Shown piece by piece: positions 1 through 9,495 of a stretch of 64,000 nucleotides of DNA. Position numbers and translations under genes: made by a program. The notes below the pieces were generated by a model. That model was not told the DNA's origin. It searched no databases and was given only the letters and a program-made list of their open reading frames with translations. How positions within the stretch are numbered: position 1 is the first letter of the stretch; each line of letters begins with the position of its first letter. Location: the NCBI RefSeq assembly GCF_000219915.2, contig NC_017964.1, positions 3,658,001 through 3,722,000 of the forward strand, in the 5' to 3' direction. The stretch comes from Advenella kashmirensis WT001. GTDB lineage: Bacteria; Pseudomonadota; Gammaproteobacteria; Burkholderiales; Burkholderiaceae_B.

Positions 1-914
1 ACAAACGGATTGGCCAGCACAGTTAGCGGCGTGACGCCTTTAATGAGTTTTTCCATTTCGTTGCCCAGGCGGTCATCGGCGTCCGAGGCATTGAGTTTTT
101 CCGAGAATTGCGTTGAGAAAGATGAAATCAATGTGGTGCTAATCTGCACAGCAGGCAGCGCGAACAGGGAATCACGCGGCGTTTTGCCGTCCAGATAGCC
201 GCTCACACTTTGGTCCAGACCTGCGATAAAGGCTTTGTGCAGGGCGAGCTTGTCTTCGTCGCTGTCCGCAGTGTACAGAACGGTATTGAGGTTCTCCACG
301 ATTGTGCCGCGTACAGTTGACTTGCCGCAATGCGGGAGCACGTCCACCTCAGTCGGCGCCTCTTCACCCGCGGTTTCCGCTTGCGCGTCAACCGCCGCTG
401 CGGCGTCGGCGGCAACGGCGGCAGCAGCAGCTTCGACGGCGGCAGCCGTTGCATCAGACTCGGGACCGCAAAGCTTCGTGTACTTGTCAACGGCCTCAAA
501 CTCCACCGGAGCCAGCGGCACCGTGCCGTTCTCTAGCGCGGCTGCTTCAATACGTGCGCGCTCTTCGGGCTTGCTATCGGCAAAGGCGTGGATCTTGCGG
601 ATGATGTTATCGTAATGCGCAGCAATGTCCTGCGTTTTCATTGCTTCGTGAAGTTTGATCGTGTCTTCGTCCTCGCCGGTCGTACTGGCCTGTGTGCTGC
701 GAACCGCATCCTCAAAAGCCTTTGCATCGGGCGTAAAGCCCGCGGCTTTCTGTACGCTGGTCTGGTCATTGTCGGCCAGATACAGCCGCCAGCCGTTAGG
801 CACGCTCAGGACAACCCACCAGATGGCAAACGCCAGGAAGATCACTCCCAGCAAGACCAGGGCAAGCCGACCAGCGGCCATTATTTTTTGTTCAAGATAG
901 TCAAGTTTTTTCAT
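1..914 (-). CDS. Membrane-anchored hypothetical protein (partial, runs off the left edge)
   Basis: The minus-strand reading frame starts with ATG at 914 and stays open to base 1, so at least 304 residues are visible and the C-terminus lies outside the window. The product begins MKKLDYLEQK, has one strong hydrophobic segment at about residues 17-38, then a long soluble part. This contains an Ala-rich low-complexity stretch near residues 155-180 and two isolated Cys residues flanking it. A type II (N-in) single-pass protein with a periplasmic domain is the simplest topology. I do not recognise the family. The plus-strand ORFs over this region are Ala/Arg/Ser-rich shadows of it. Confidence 0.7.
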   Translation of the reverse strand, partial: MKKLDYLEQKIMAAGRLALVLLGVIFLAFAIWWVVLSVPNGWRLYLADNDQTSVQKAAGFTPDAKAFEDAVRSTQASTTGEDEDTIKLHEAMKTQDIAAHYDNIIRKIHAFADSKPEERARIEAAALENGTVPLAPVEFEAVDKYTKLCGPESDATAAAVEAAAAAVAADAAAAVDAQAETAGEEAPTEVDVLPHCGKSTVRGTIVENLNTVLYTADSDEDKLALHKAFIAGLDQSVSGYLDGKTPRDSLFALPAVQISTTLISSFSTQFSEKLNASDADDRLGNEMEKLIKGVTPLTVLANPF

Positions 915-1164
915 GTTTTTGTTGATATTGAGTGTTGAAGTAGTTTCAGCCTGATATGAGTGGCGCGCTATTCTATCACTCTGCTGAGGCGGCGCAGGAA
1001 CTTTGCACCAAAACCGCATTTTGGGGGGTACCGTCCCCGACTATTTTCCGCTCATCCCGCGCATTGCTCAGGCGGTCATTTATTCCGTATCTATAATAAA
1101 AAATCCGCCGCTCTCCCATGCACACCCTGCGGCCTCTCCGAAAAAGCAACAAGGCGCTGTACTA

Positions 1165-2421
1165 ATGTCAAAGTTAACGAAGTCGGAAATCTCCCCTGCC
1201 CAGGCTCGCCGTATCGCACTCACTGCGCAGGGATTCAATGGCCTGGCCCGTGATGGCAACATCAACACTGCACACCTGCGCCGGTCAATCGGGCAGCTCG
1301 GCGTGCTGCAGATCGACAGCGTGAACGTTCTGGTGCGCGCCCATTACCTGCCCCTCTTTTCCCGCCTTGGTTCCTACGATCGCACGCTTTTAGACACCGA
1401 TACACTCGCAAAGTCCAAACGCTTCTTTGAATATTGGGGGCATGCGGCGTCGCTGCTGCCGATGGACTGCCAGCCTTTATTGCGCTGGCGCATGGACCGC
1501 GCGCTTCGTGGCGAGGGCGTCTGGACGCAGCTACAACCCTACGCCAAAGCAAGGCGAACCGAAGCGGATGCCATCCTGCATCGCATCGGCGCCGAAGGCC
1601 CCCTGGCAGCCTCCGATCTGTCTCCCGCTGCCGACAAACCAGCCAAGGGAGCCGCCAAGGAGATGTGGGCGTGGAGCGAAGTAAAGCATGCTATCGAATG
1701 GCTGTTCTGGTCGGGCCAGATCGCCTCAACGCATCGCCGGGGCAGTTTCGAGCGTGTTTATGATCTGCCTGAACGCGTCTTGCCTCGTGCCGTGCTGGCG
1801 CAGCCCACGCCCAATGATGTAGATGCACAGCGCGCCCTGCTCGCCCGTTCGGCCAAGGCCCTGGGCATTGCCACCGAAGAGGACCTGCGCGATTATTACC
1901 GCATTCCCGCTGCGGACGTACGACGGCCGCTGGCGCAACTGGTGGAGGAAGGAACCATCATTCCCGTGCGCGTGCGGGGCTGGCGACAGCAAGCCTATCT
2001 GCACAAGGACGCGCGTGCCGGGCGCAAGATCGAAGGCGCAGCGTTGCTCTCACCCTTTGATCCGCTGATCTGGCATCGCGCCCGCACAGAGCGGCTGTTC
2101 GACTTTCGCTATCGGCTGGAAATCTACACGCCCGCGCACAAGCGCGAGCATGGCTATTATGTGCTGCCCTTTCTGCTGGATGGTGCGATTGCGGCGCGGG
2201 TGGATCTGAAGGGCGATCGCCAGTCTGGCACGCTGATCGTGCAACGCGCGCACGTCGAGCCCGATGCGCCGCCGCACACGATAGAACGGCTGATCGAAGA
2301 ACTCAGGCTTTTGGCATCATGGCTCGGCTTGTCGTCCCTGGCCGTTACGCCGGTTGCTGCAATTGACCCGCTGCTTGCTGCCTTTCGTGTAGAGAACCTG
2401 GCGGCACCGGCCGGGGCGTAG
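1165..2421 (+). CDS. ycaQ: YcaQ/AlkX-type winged-helix DNA glycosylase (interstrand crosslink repair)
   Basis: The 418-residue product has the size and architecture of the HTH_42 (YcaQ/AlkZ) superfamily, which excises alkylated bases and unhooks interstrand crosslinks. Near the N-terminus the segment LGVLQIDSVNVL carries the catalytic Q-x-D motif (Q49 and D51) that marks the YcaQ branch, as opposed to the Q-x-Q of AlkZ. Other family blocks are visible: YWGHAASLLP, the LLSPFDPLIWHRARTERLF block, and HGYYVLPFLLDG. I chose the ATG at 1165 because homology begins just after it. The frame is open 54 codons further upstream, but that part is unlike the family. It has no obvious operon partner and is expected to act alone in the cytoplasm. 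The family call is firm; the substrate range is inferred. Confidence 0.85.
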   Translation: MSKLTKSEISPAQARRIALTAQGFNGLARDGNINTAHLRRSIGQLGVLQIDSVNVLVRAHYLPLFSRLGSYDRTLLDTDTLAKSKRFFEYWGHAASLLPMDCQPLLRWRMDRALRGEGVWTQLQPYAKARRTEADAILHRIGAEGPLAASDLSPAADKPAKGAAKEMWAWSEVKHAIEWLFWSGQIASTHRRGSFERVYDLPERVLPRAVLAQPTPNDVDAQRALLARSAKALGIATEEDLRDYYRIPAADVRRPLAQLVEEGTIIPVRVRGWRQQAYLHKDARAGRKIEGAALLSPFDPLIWHRARTERLFDFRYRLEIYTPAHKREHGYYVLPFLLDGAIAARVDLKGDRQSGTLIVQRAHVEPDAPPHTIERLIEELRLLASWLGLSSLAVTPVAAIDPLLAAFRVENLAAPAGA

Positions 2422-2880
2422 TCAATATAGTTCGGCGTTACAAGTGTCATTTCGCAGTTCTAATTTTCTGCCAATACGAATCAGCCGGCTGCAATTCAAT
2501 TTGCGCTGAACAAGCCTGGGAAACGTGGAGTTCTCTGAACCACAACCCATAGCCAGCCTCCTTCATCAATTGTCCAGCACTGCGGCAACAACAAGGCCCA
2601 GGCCATAAAGCGCTACGTTAAGCGCGCTGTGCTGCACCGTCCGCGCAACAGCGCGGGGGCCGCAAGAGCAACACCAACCCAGCGCCTAGCCGTTCCTAAT
2701 TACACCGTCATTTGTGTTAATCGCGCCGCGTTGAGCTCAATGTCATGCCGACAAGCCCATTTTCACCCCTCATCATTAGTACAAATATGACTTACTATAA
2801 TTTTCACTTATGGTATGGGCCGTAGTCTAGGATAATTTCGCTTTGTACCGTATATTGCTAATAAAAAAATGGAGGCAGAC
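2422..2880. other. Intergenic region, possible decayed minus-strand gene end
   Basis: No intact gene is seen in these 459 bases. On the minus strand a frame ending at 2566-2568 reads as a hydrophobic C-terminus (ARTVQHSALNVALYGLGLVV, then AAVLDN and stop). It could be the tail of a lost membrane protein, but no start or N-terminus is present. The last 100 bases before the LysR gene are AT-rich and presumably hold its promoter. Nothing more specific is supported. Confidence 0.3.
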
Positions 2881-3843
2881 ATGACCAAGGCCACTTCCTT
2901 GGATATTAAAGCATTAAGGGTTTTTGAGGTACTCGCTACGCATGGCAACTTTTCTCATGCCGCCAAAGAGCTTGGCATCAGCCAATCAGCGGTATCTCAG
3001 GTGGTCTCCAATATTGAGGAGATCCTCAAGACACAAGTGATTGATCGCAAGCGGCGACCGTTCAAACTGACGCCGGCCGGCATTTCCCTCAGTCGCAAGG
3101 CCAAGCAGATCGTGGAGGACATGGACCGGCTTATTGCGCAGACACGCGAAGCGGCGTTGTTCAACCAGGTGGAGATTCGGTTGGGCATGATTGATTCGTT
3201 TTCCGCAACGGTGGGGCCGTACGTTCTGAAATCGATGGTGACCAACACCAGCCGCATCCTGGCATGGTCGGGGCTTTCCCATACCCATTCAAATGGTCTG
3301 TTGAACCGCCAGCTGGATCTCATTGTGTCGTCCGATCCTGTCGAGGACATGGACGATCTGGTCAGAACCAAGCTTTATCAAGAGCCGTTCCTGATAGTTG
3401 TATCGAAAGAAAAGGAAGCCCAGATCGCAAAACGGGATCTGAATGCGTGCGCACAGGCCATGCCTTTTATTCGATTTGCTTCACGCTCTCATTACGGTGG
3501 ACAGATCGAGCGCTATGTGCGTCGGTGCAATGTAAGTATTCCCCATTATCTGGAAATTGATTCCGCAGATGTGGTCATGGCGATGGTGGCTTCAGGGCTG
3601 GGATGGACAATCACCTCGCCACTATGCGTCGCGCAGGGGTTGTCGTTCTGGGACAAAGTCGCCGTTCTGCCGCTGCCCGGCCCCGCATTGCAGCGAACAG
3701 TTTATTTGATCTCCCGAAGAGGAGAAAACGAAGATGCAGCAGAGAAAATCTATCGAAGCAGTCGTCAGGCACTGGAGCAGCATGTTCTGCCCCAATTGCA
3801 GACAAAGATTCCATGGTTAAAAAGTACTCAAAATCTATATTGA
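2881..3843 (+). CDS. LysR-family transcriptional regulator
   Basis: 320-residue LysR-type regulator. The N-terminal winged helix-turn-helix is clear (ALRVFEVLATHGNFSHAAKE followed by LGISQSAVSQVVSNIE), and a C-terminal periplasmic-binding-like effector domain follows. The start at 2881 is preferred to the ATG at 2869 because a GGAGG ribosome-binding site (2871-2875) sits 5 bases upstream and overlaps the earlier ATG codon. It lies 15 bases ahead of, and in the same direction as, an ABC importer and an FAD oxidoreductase, so it probably controls them from the same transcript or acts as their pathway-specific activator. The effector is unknown. Confidence 0.85.
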   Translation: MTKATSLDIKALRVFEVLATHGNFSHAAKELGISQSAVSQVVSNIEEILKTQVIDRKRRPFKLTPAGISLSRKAKQIVEDMDRLIAQTREAALFNQVEIRLGMIDSFSATVGPYVLKSMVTNTSRILAWSGLSHTHSNGLLNRQLDLIVSSDPVEDMDDLVRTKLYQEPFLIVVSKEKEAQIAKRDLNACAQAMPFIRFASRSHYGGQIERYVRRCNVSIPHYLEIDSADVVMAMVASGLGWTITSPLCVAQGLSFWDKVAVLPLPGPALQRTVYLISRRGENEDAAEKIYRSSRQALEQHVLPQLQTKIPWLKSTQNLY

Positions 3844-3858
3844 CTAAAGGAGGTCAAA

Positions 3859-4866
3859 GTGACATCAACTAATCGTCGCGTTTTTCTGAAAAATACCCTC
3901 GCAGGTGCTGGCGCTATTGGCCTGGCGGGAACCGGGCTTTTTGCCTCGGCAAAAGAGCTGCAAAAAATGGCATATGGGGGCTCTCCATGGCTTTCGCACT
4001 ATCCCACGTATCTGGCAATCGAAAATGGCCTGCTCAAGAAAGAAGGCATTGATTTGCGCTGGGAATCGTTTGTAACCGGCTCTGCACGACTCAGCGCAAT
4101 GATGGCCGGAGACGTCGATTTGGCTGGATTTGGCTCCATTTCAACGATGGCGCTGATGGCGCGCGGTGTGAAGCAGTTCTATGTGGTCGGTGTACCGGAA
4201 AATTTCGGAAAGGTTGAGGGGCTGTTCGTCAAGGAAGGCATCAACAGCATCGCAGACCTAAAAGGCAAAACGATTGGCACGGCCTTTGCATCCAGCACGC
4301 ATCTTTTGGTGCTGGACTTGATTGCATCCAGCGGCTTGACGCCAGACAAGGATATTAACGTTATCAATATCTCCGGACCCGAGATCATTGCCGCGATGAA
4401 GTCCGGTCAGATCGATGCCTGCGCCGCATGGACCCCGCAATTTAACATTCTGTCCTCAATGCCAGGCGTCAAACTGCTGGCCGATGACACAAGTTTCAGC
4501 CTGTACAAGGAGTTCGGAACGACGCCGGGCCCCGATCTGTTGGTTGTAAAGAAATCCTATGCCGAGTCAAACCCGGAGGCGGTCAAAAGCTTTATCAAAG
4601 CCTATTTTCAATCATGCGAAGTTCTGAAAAACACGCCCGAAAAGGCGGTGCCGATTCTCAAAAAGCTGACCAATCTGAACGATGCAGAGCAATTGCAAAC
4701 AATTAAGGGAGCCGAATGGTACACCCTGGACCAGCAAAAGGACTTGATGGCTAAAGACGGAAAATTTGTCACAGGCCTGCAAAAGCTGGCCGAAATGCTG
4801 GTTACCTACAAACAACTGGACAGCGCTCCCAAAGTGAGCGACTGGATCAACCCGAATTTCATTTGA
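3859..4866 (+). CDS. ABC transporter substrate-binding protein, SsuA/NMT1-like
   Basis: 335-residue periplasmic binding protein of the nitrate/sulfonate/taurine/thiamine-precursor class. It starts with GTG behind a strong AAGGAGG site. The N-terminus NRRVFLKNTLAGAGAIGLAG carries a twin-arginine motif (RRVFLK) followed by a hydrophobic stretch, so export through Tat is likely. The mature part shows family blocks such as YLAIENGLLKKEGIDLRW, GDVDLAGFG and GKTIGTAFASSTH. It is followed 31 bases later by its permease and then by the ATPase, giving a complete SsuABC-type importer. The next gene is a DadA-like FAD oxidoreductase, so the ligand could be an amine, amino acid derivative or N-heterocycle. 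That substrate is inference only. Confidence 0.85.
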   Translation: MTSTNRRVFLKNTLAGAGAIGLAGTGLFASAKELQKMAYGGSPWLSHYPTYLAIENGLLKKEGIDLRWESFVTGSARLSAMMAGDVDLAGFGSISTMALMARGVKQFYVVGVPENFGKVEGLFVKEGINSIADLKGKTIGTAFASSTHLLVLDLIASSGLTPDKDINVINISGPEIIAAMKSGQIDACAAWTPQFNILSSMPGVKLLADDTSFSLYKEFGTTPGPDLLVVKKSYAESNPEAVKSFIKAYFQSCEVLKNTPEKAVPILKKLTNLNDAEQLQTIKGAEWYTLDQQKDLMAKDGKFVTGLQKLAEMLVTYKQLDSAPKVSDWINPNFI

Positions 4867-4897
4867 GATTTTTACAAAATACCAGGAGTATTCTAGT

Positions 4898-5662
4898 ATG
4901 TCTTACGTTTCCAAAAAACGGGAACTCGTCCTGATCAGTTGCATATCGGTCGTCGTTTTCGTTTCAGTTTGGGAAATGGTGTGTCGCTTCGGGCTGGTCG
5001 ATCCCATCTTTCTTCCTTCCCCGACCGAAGTGGTCTTGCGCGGCATCCGAACCCTGAACGATGGGATATTGATGTCACATGTGCTGGCCTCCACACGCAG
5101 GGTGATGATCGGCTTTGCGCTAGCCGTAGCCATTTCCATTCCCCTGGGGCTGGTGCTAGGCACTTCCCGCCGATTCTGCGCCGTGTTTGATCCTATTATT
5201 TCGCTGATTCGGCCCCTGCCTTCCATGAGCTGGATTCCGCTGTCCCTTCTTTGGTTCGGCATTACAGAAACTCAGAAGTACAGCATTGTTTTCATGGGGA
5301 CAATCGCGCCGGCACTGCTTTACGTGATCGAAGCCACACGCAATGTTGACCAGGTATTGGTACTGGCTGCCCGCAACCTGGGCGCGAGCCGGTTCCAGGT
5401 CATGCGCGAAGTCATTTTACCCGCAAGTCTTGCGCAGATCATCAGCGGCTTCAAGATCATCCTGGGCTTGTCCTGGACCTGCGTTATCTCCGCAGAACTT
5501 GTTTCAGCCAAAGAAGGACTCGGATTCATGATCATGAACGGTAAAGAGTTCTTCCAGACCGACACGGTTGTCCTGGGCATGGTCATGATCAGTATCACAG
5601 TATTGATTATTGACGTGATTCTGCGCCGTATTGAAAACCGGGTTTTGCGCTGGCAGCGCTAG
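4898..5662 (+). CDS. ABC transporter permease, SsuC-like
   Basis: 254-residue inner-membrane protein of the BPD_transp_1 family with about six membrane segments. It contains the EAA-type cytoplasmic loop that contacts the ATPase (VLAARNLGASRFQVMREVILPASL), which is characteristic of SsuC/TauC/NrtB-like permeases. It sits between the substrate-binding protein and the ATPase with short spacers and therefore forms the channel of that importer. ATG at 4898 follows an AGGAG site. Confidence 0.88.
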   Translation: MSYVSKKRELVLISCISVVVFVSVWEMVCRFGLVDPIFLPSPTEVVLRGIRTLNDGILMSHVLASTRRVMIGFALAVAISIPLGLVLGTSRRFCAVFDPIISLIRPLPSMSWIPLSLLWFGITETQKYSIVFMGTIAPALLYVIEATRNVDQVLVLAARNLGASRFQVMREVILPASLAQIISGFKIILGLSWTCVISAELVSAKEGLGFMIMNGKEFFQTDTVVLGMVMISITVLIIDVILRRIENRVLRWQR

Positions 5663-5674
5663 AGGAGGATTGAC

Positions 5675-6437
5675 ATGATAAGCATTGAGAATGTGAGCAA
5701 GAGTTACGGAACACTGAATGTTCTGGATAAAGTGAATATTGAGGTCAAGAAAGGCGAATTCGTGGTGCTGCTGGGGGCTTCCGGTTGCGGCAAATCGACC
5801 TGATAAACCTGGTTGCAGGTTTGTGCGCCCATCCACAGGCAGAGTTATCGTCAATGGGCATGAAGTAAAAGACGTGGATCCTCAATGTGGCATGGTCTTT
5901 CAGCAATACGCATTGTTTCCCTGGATGACTGTGCTGGAAAACGTCGCTTTCGGATTAAAGCTCAGAGGGATTGCCAAGAAAGAGCGGCACGAAATTGCAC
6001 AGAAATATATCGATATGGTCGGATTGCAATCTTTCGAAGACGCCTTTCCCAAAGCCTTGTCCGGCGGCATGCGCCAGCGCGTTTCCATTGCACGTGTGCT
6101 TGCCAACGACCCGGATGTGATTCTGCTTGATGAACCCTTTGCCGCCCTGGACGCAATGACACGACAAGTGCTGCAAGAGCAACTGATCAGGATTTACGAG
6201 CAAAGCGGCAAGACAATTGTGTTCATTACCCATTCAATTGATGAGGCCCTGCTACTGTCGACCCGCGTTATTGTGCTGGGATCCAAGCCTGGCAAGGTGG
6301 TACAGGACATCCCCAATGACCTGCCTCACCCCCGTAATGCGAGTGTTCAACTGTCACCACGGTTCAACGAACTCAAAGCGCAGATCTGGGACACGGTCCA
6401 ACACGAAGTCCAAAAAAGCCTGGAAGCTCGTGCATAG
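5675..6437 (+). CDS. ABC transporter ATP-binding protein, SsuB-like (two frameshifts in this sequence)
   Basis: ATPase of the upstream importer. The start at 5675 ([20 protein letters not shown]) has an AGGAGG site, and Walker [10 protein letters not shown] is intact. Directly after it the frame breaks: the text reads 'tcgacctgataaac' at about 5800 where one more C gives [11 protein letters not shown] second lost base near 5824 ('gtttgtgcg') is needed to join [11 protein letters not shown]. From there the frame is open to 6437 with the signature [19 protein letters not shown], Walker [17 protein letters not shown] and the H-loop FITHSIDEA. With two added bases the protein is 254 residues, normal for SsuB/TauB. 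As written, translation would stop just after Walker A. I regard both breaks as probable sequencing errors. Confidence 0.82.
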
Positions 6438-6464
6438 TTTTCTATAAAAACATCAAGGTTAAAC

Positions 6465-7768
6465 ATGTCGTCTAGAACAACTTACCCCGTCTACGAAAGT
6501 CGGTCCGGGTGGAACTCTCTGTTGCCTGCGCGAACAGCGAAGACAAATATTTCGATGCAAAGCAAGTACGATTTTATCGTTATCGGGGCCGGATACACCG
6601 GATTGGCCGCAGCGCGCAGGCTGGCAGAATTGAATGCGTCCGCCAGTATCCTGGTCCTCGAGGCTGGTGTCGTTGGAGAGGGCTCGTCAGCCCGAAATTC
6701 AGGGTTCGTCATCGCCTTGCCTCATAACACCAATATGTCGGGCCATATCAGCCCGGCAGAGGTGGCGCAAAAGCAAATCCGAGTCTATGACGGCGGGTTA
6801 CGCTGGCTCAAGGGACTGGTGGATTTGTATCAGATTGATTGCGGTTGGAATCCCAAGGGAAAGTATCACGGCGCAGCCACCGCGGAAGGGGCCATCAGCC
6901 TGCAAAACACTGCACGTCAATATGACAAATGGGGTGTGCCATACCAGGAGATCTCTCAGGCCCAACTATCCGAACGTCTGGGCACTCAATATTACCGCTA
7001 CGCCATTCAAACCAATAGCAATATTTTTATGCAGCCTGCTGCGCTCATTCGCGGCCTGGCCGACAACTTGCCCGCCAATGTCACATTGGTGGAGAACTGC
7101 CCCGTTTTGTCGGTCGAGCAGGGTCGGGAACAAGGGGTTCTCACCGCACAAGGCCTGATTCGCGGGGGAAAAATCATTGTTGCCAACAACGGCTTTGCGC
7201 GCAAACTGGGTTTTCTGAAAGACCGGATGTTCACGATCTTCACCTACGCGGCGATTACACCCGAGCTGGATGCACAGCAGCTCGCGTTGCACGGAAGCGA
7301 GCCCGAATGGGGCTGATTCCAGCGAACCGTATGGGCACCACGTTACGGAAAATCCAAAACAAGCGCTTTATGGTACGAAGCGCCTATTCTTATGAAAAGC
7401 CACAGACCGAAAGTACCGTGCTGGAACTGTTGACTGATTGCTATCGCCGACGCTACCCCGCAGCGAAAAGCCATCGATTCGAACACCTGTGGGGCGGAGC
7501 AACGGCGCTAACGCGTAACGGCGCGACCTATTTTGGCGAAATGTCGCCAAATCTTTATGCGTCCGTCGGATGCAATGGCGCAGGCGTACTAAAAGGCACC
7601 TGCTACGGAAAATTACTTGCGGAGCTGATAATGGGCCATCGCACCCAGGAACTTGTAGATGTTCTGGCCATGGATAAACCGAACTGGCTTCCACCCGAGC
7701 CGCTGCGGGGCGCAGCGGTAAAAACCGCCATATATCTGCAAAAGCGCAAGGCGGGAGCTGAAAGATAG
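6465..7768 (+). CDS. FAD-dependent oxidoreductase, DadA/amine-oxidase-like (one frameshift)
   Basis: Flavoprotein of the DAO superfamily. The dinucleotide-binding motif is plain (DFIVIGAGYTGLAAARRLAE), followed by the VLEAGVVGEGSSARNSG block typical of GlpO/DadA/PuuB-like oxidases. The frame stops at 7314-7316 after EPEWG. Adding one G to the GGGG run at about 7310 continues as LIPANRMGTTLRKI and runs to 7768, ending with the conserved VGCNGAGVLKGTCYGKLLAE segment. The corrected protein has 434 residues. It is the last gene of the ABC-importer transcript and probably oxidises the imported amine or N-substituted compound, releasing ammonia or an aldehyde. The exact substrate is not visible. 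An AAGG-type site precedes the ATG at 6465, though the flavoprotein homology begins only about 27 residues in, at MQSKYDFIVIGAG. Confidence 0.82.
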
Positions 7769-7926
7769 GTTCAGGGATTAGGGTGTTCATTCATGATGGG
7801 CACTTTAACCTTGAACAAAGTCGGGGGTGTATCTGCCGGCAAGTGCTGCAATGGATTCTTATCGGCAGTATCAGCTATAGCACTCACAAAAAGCCGTTGC
7901 GGCTGGTGTTATTTAATCTTGTTTGT

Positions 7927-8694
7927 TTAAGACAAGGAAAATGCTGCCGCCAACTGATCGGCCGCTCTAGCCAGTAACGCAACGTCCATACCCACGGCCG
8001 TAAACAGCGACCCGCATTCCATGTAGTGGCGGGCCAATTGCGTGTCCAATGTAAGGATGCCGGGCGCTTTACCAAGCGCCCGAACCTGACGGATCGCATC
8101 CTCTATCGCACTTTGCACTTCGTGATGACCAGGGTTGCCCAAATGTCCCATGCTGGCCGATAGATCTGCCGGACCAATAAACACGCCGTCCACGCCATCT
8201 ACCCGGGCAATGGCCTCCAGGTTATCGAGCCCTTCCTGCGTTTCTACCTGCACCAGTAAACAAAGTTCATTTTCGCACTCGTGCATGTATGTCTTTTGCC
8301 TGCCGAAATCACTGGCGCGCATGGTCCCGCCCACGCCCCTGTTGCCTCGTGGCGGATAGCGCATGCCGGCCACCGCCCTGGCGGCCTCTTCTGCATTCTG
8401 AACATAAGGGATCAACAAGGTCTGCGTACCGATATCAAGAAAGCGCTTTTGCTGGACTGCATCGTTCCATGAGGGCCGCACGGCTGCCGATACGGGATAA
8501 GGCGCCGCCGCCTGCAACTGGGCAAGCACACCAGAGACCTCGTTCGGCGAATGTTCGGTATCCAGCAAAAGCCAGTCAAACCCTGCGCCAGCTACAATTT
8601 CGGCACTGTACGCGTTACACAAGGACACCCACAACCCCAACTGATGCTGCCCATGGGCCAATGCCTGCTTGAATTTGTTCTTGCCTGCAATCAT
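7927..8694 (-). CDS. hpaI: HpcH/HpaI-family class II aldolase
   Basis: 255-residue aldolase of the HpcH/HpaI family, metal-dependent enzymes that split 4-hydroxy-2-oxo acids to pyruvate and an aldehyde. Conserved positions are present: H48 in [13 protein letters not shown]73 in AAVRPSWND, the metal-binding Glu in [10 protein letters not shown] and the Asp in [17 protein letters not shown]. It is the last gene of a minus-strand operon that also encodes an HpaH-like hydratase (17 bases upstream) and an FAA-family isomerase. It would therefore carry out the final cleavage of a meta-type ring-fission pathway. The natural substrate is probably a 4-hydroxy-2-oxoheptanedioate or hydroxyoxovalerate analogue, which cannot be decided from sequence. 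Confidence 0.85.
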   Translation of the reverse strand: MIAGKNKFKQALAHGQHQLGLWVSLCNAYSAEIVAGAGFDWLLLDTEHSPNEVSGVLAQLQAAAPYPVSAAVRPSWNDAVQQKRFLDIGTQTLLIPYVQNAEEAARAVAGMRYPPRGNRGVGGTMRASDFGRQKTYMHECENELCLLVQVETQEGLDNLEAIARVDGVDGVFIGPADLSASMGHLGNPGHHEVQSAIEDAIRQVRALGKAPGILTLDTQLARHYMECGSLFTAVGMDVALLARAADQLAAAFSLS

Positions 8695-8710
8695 TGCGAC
8701 TCTCCCTTGA

Positions 8711-9495
8711 TCAGGTAAAACTGACAGAGATGCTCCCCAGCGTGCCGAAGTCTGCGTGAATCACATCGCCTTTAGTGACAGGAACGGTACGGGTGAAGGA
8801 TCCGGCCAGTATGATGTGCCCTTTTTCCAGGACACCGCCAAAATCAGCGATTTTGTTCGCCAGCCATACGACCCCCATTGCAGGGTGCCCAAGAACCGCA
8901 GCAGATACGCCCGATTCTTCGATAGTGCCATTTTTATACAAAAGCGCACTGGCCCAGCGAAGGTCAATGTCCATGGGCCGCACGACCCGGCCACCCAGCA
9001 CAACCGCAGCAGAAGCAGCATTGTCCGCGATATTGTCAACAATCCGTCGTGGATACCGGGTACGTCCGTCAACCAGTTCAAGCGCGGGCTGTATAAAGTC
9101 GGTGGCTTCCAGAACATCAAATAGCGACACGTTCGGGCCCTTGAGCGCCTTTCCAAGGACAAACGCCAACTCCACTTCAACGCGCGGCACAATAAAGCGG
9201 TCTGCGGCAATTCGATCACCGTCGTAATAGAACATGTTATCCAGCAAATGGCCGTAATCAGGCTCATTGATGCCAAGCGTCGATTGCATTGCCCTGGATG
9301 TCAGGCCAATCTTGTGTCCGCGCAGGACGGCGCCATGCGCTATCTTGTCAGCAATGACCAGTTTCTGTATCTCGTAGCGTCGGCGATCTGCAACCCAGGA
9401 AAAGTTTCGTCCAGCTGCGCAACGGGTGTTGCATTTTTTTCTGCATCCAGCAACAGGCGCATTGCTTTCTTGTGTATTTGCTTGCTGAGCATCAT
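8711..9495 (-). CDS. hpaH: 2-oxo-hept-3-ene-1,7-dioate hydratase-like (HpaH/MhpD family, one frameshift)
   Basis: Hydratase that adds water to a 2-oxo-3-enoic acid before aldol cleavage. The body shows [45 protein letters not shown] and [20 protein letters not shown], all typical of HpaH. The frame containing these blocks has an unrelated, Arg/Cys-rich N-terminus. The genuine N-terminus, [20 protein letters not shown], with [14 protein letters not shown] after it, lies in another frame starting at 9495. One missing C near 9376 joins the two. The corrected start codon directly follows the stop (9496-9498) of the upstream isomerase, so the genes are tightly coupled. The expected substrate is the keto form of 2-hydroxyhepta-2,4-dienedioate or a shorter homologue. 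Confidence 0.8.

Noticed and set aside
5675..6437. Genuine inactivation of the SsuB-like ATPase
   Set aside because: Both breaks are single missing bases 24 bases apart with intact motifs on either side, in a window full of similar breaks.
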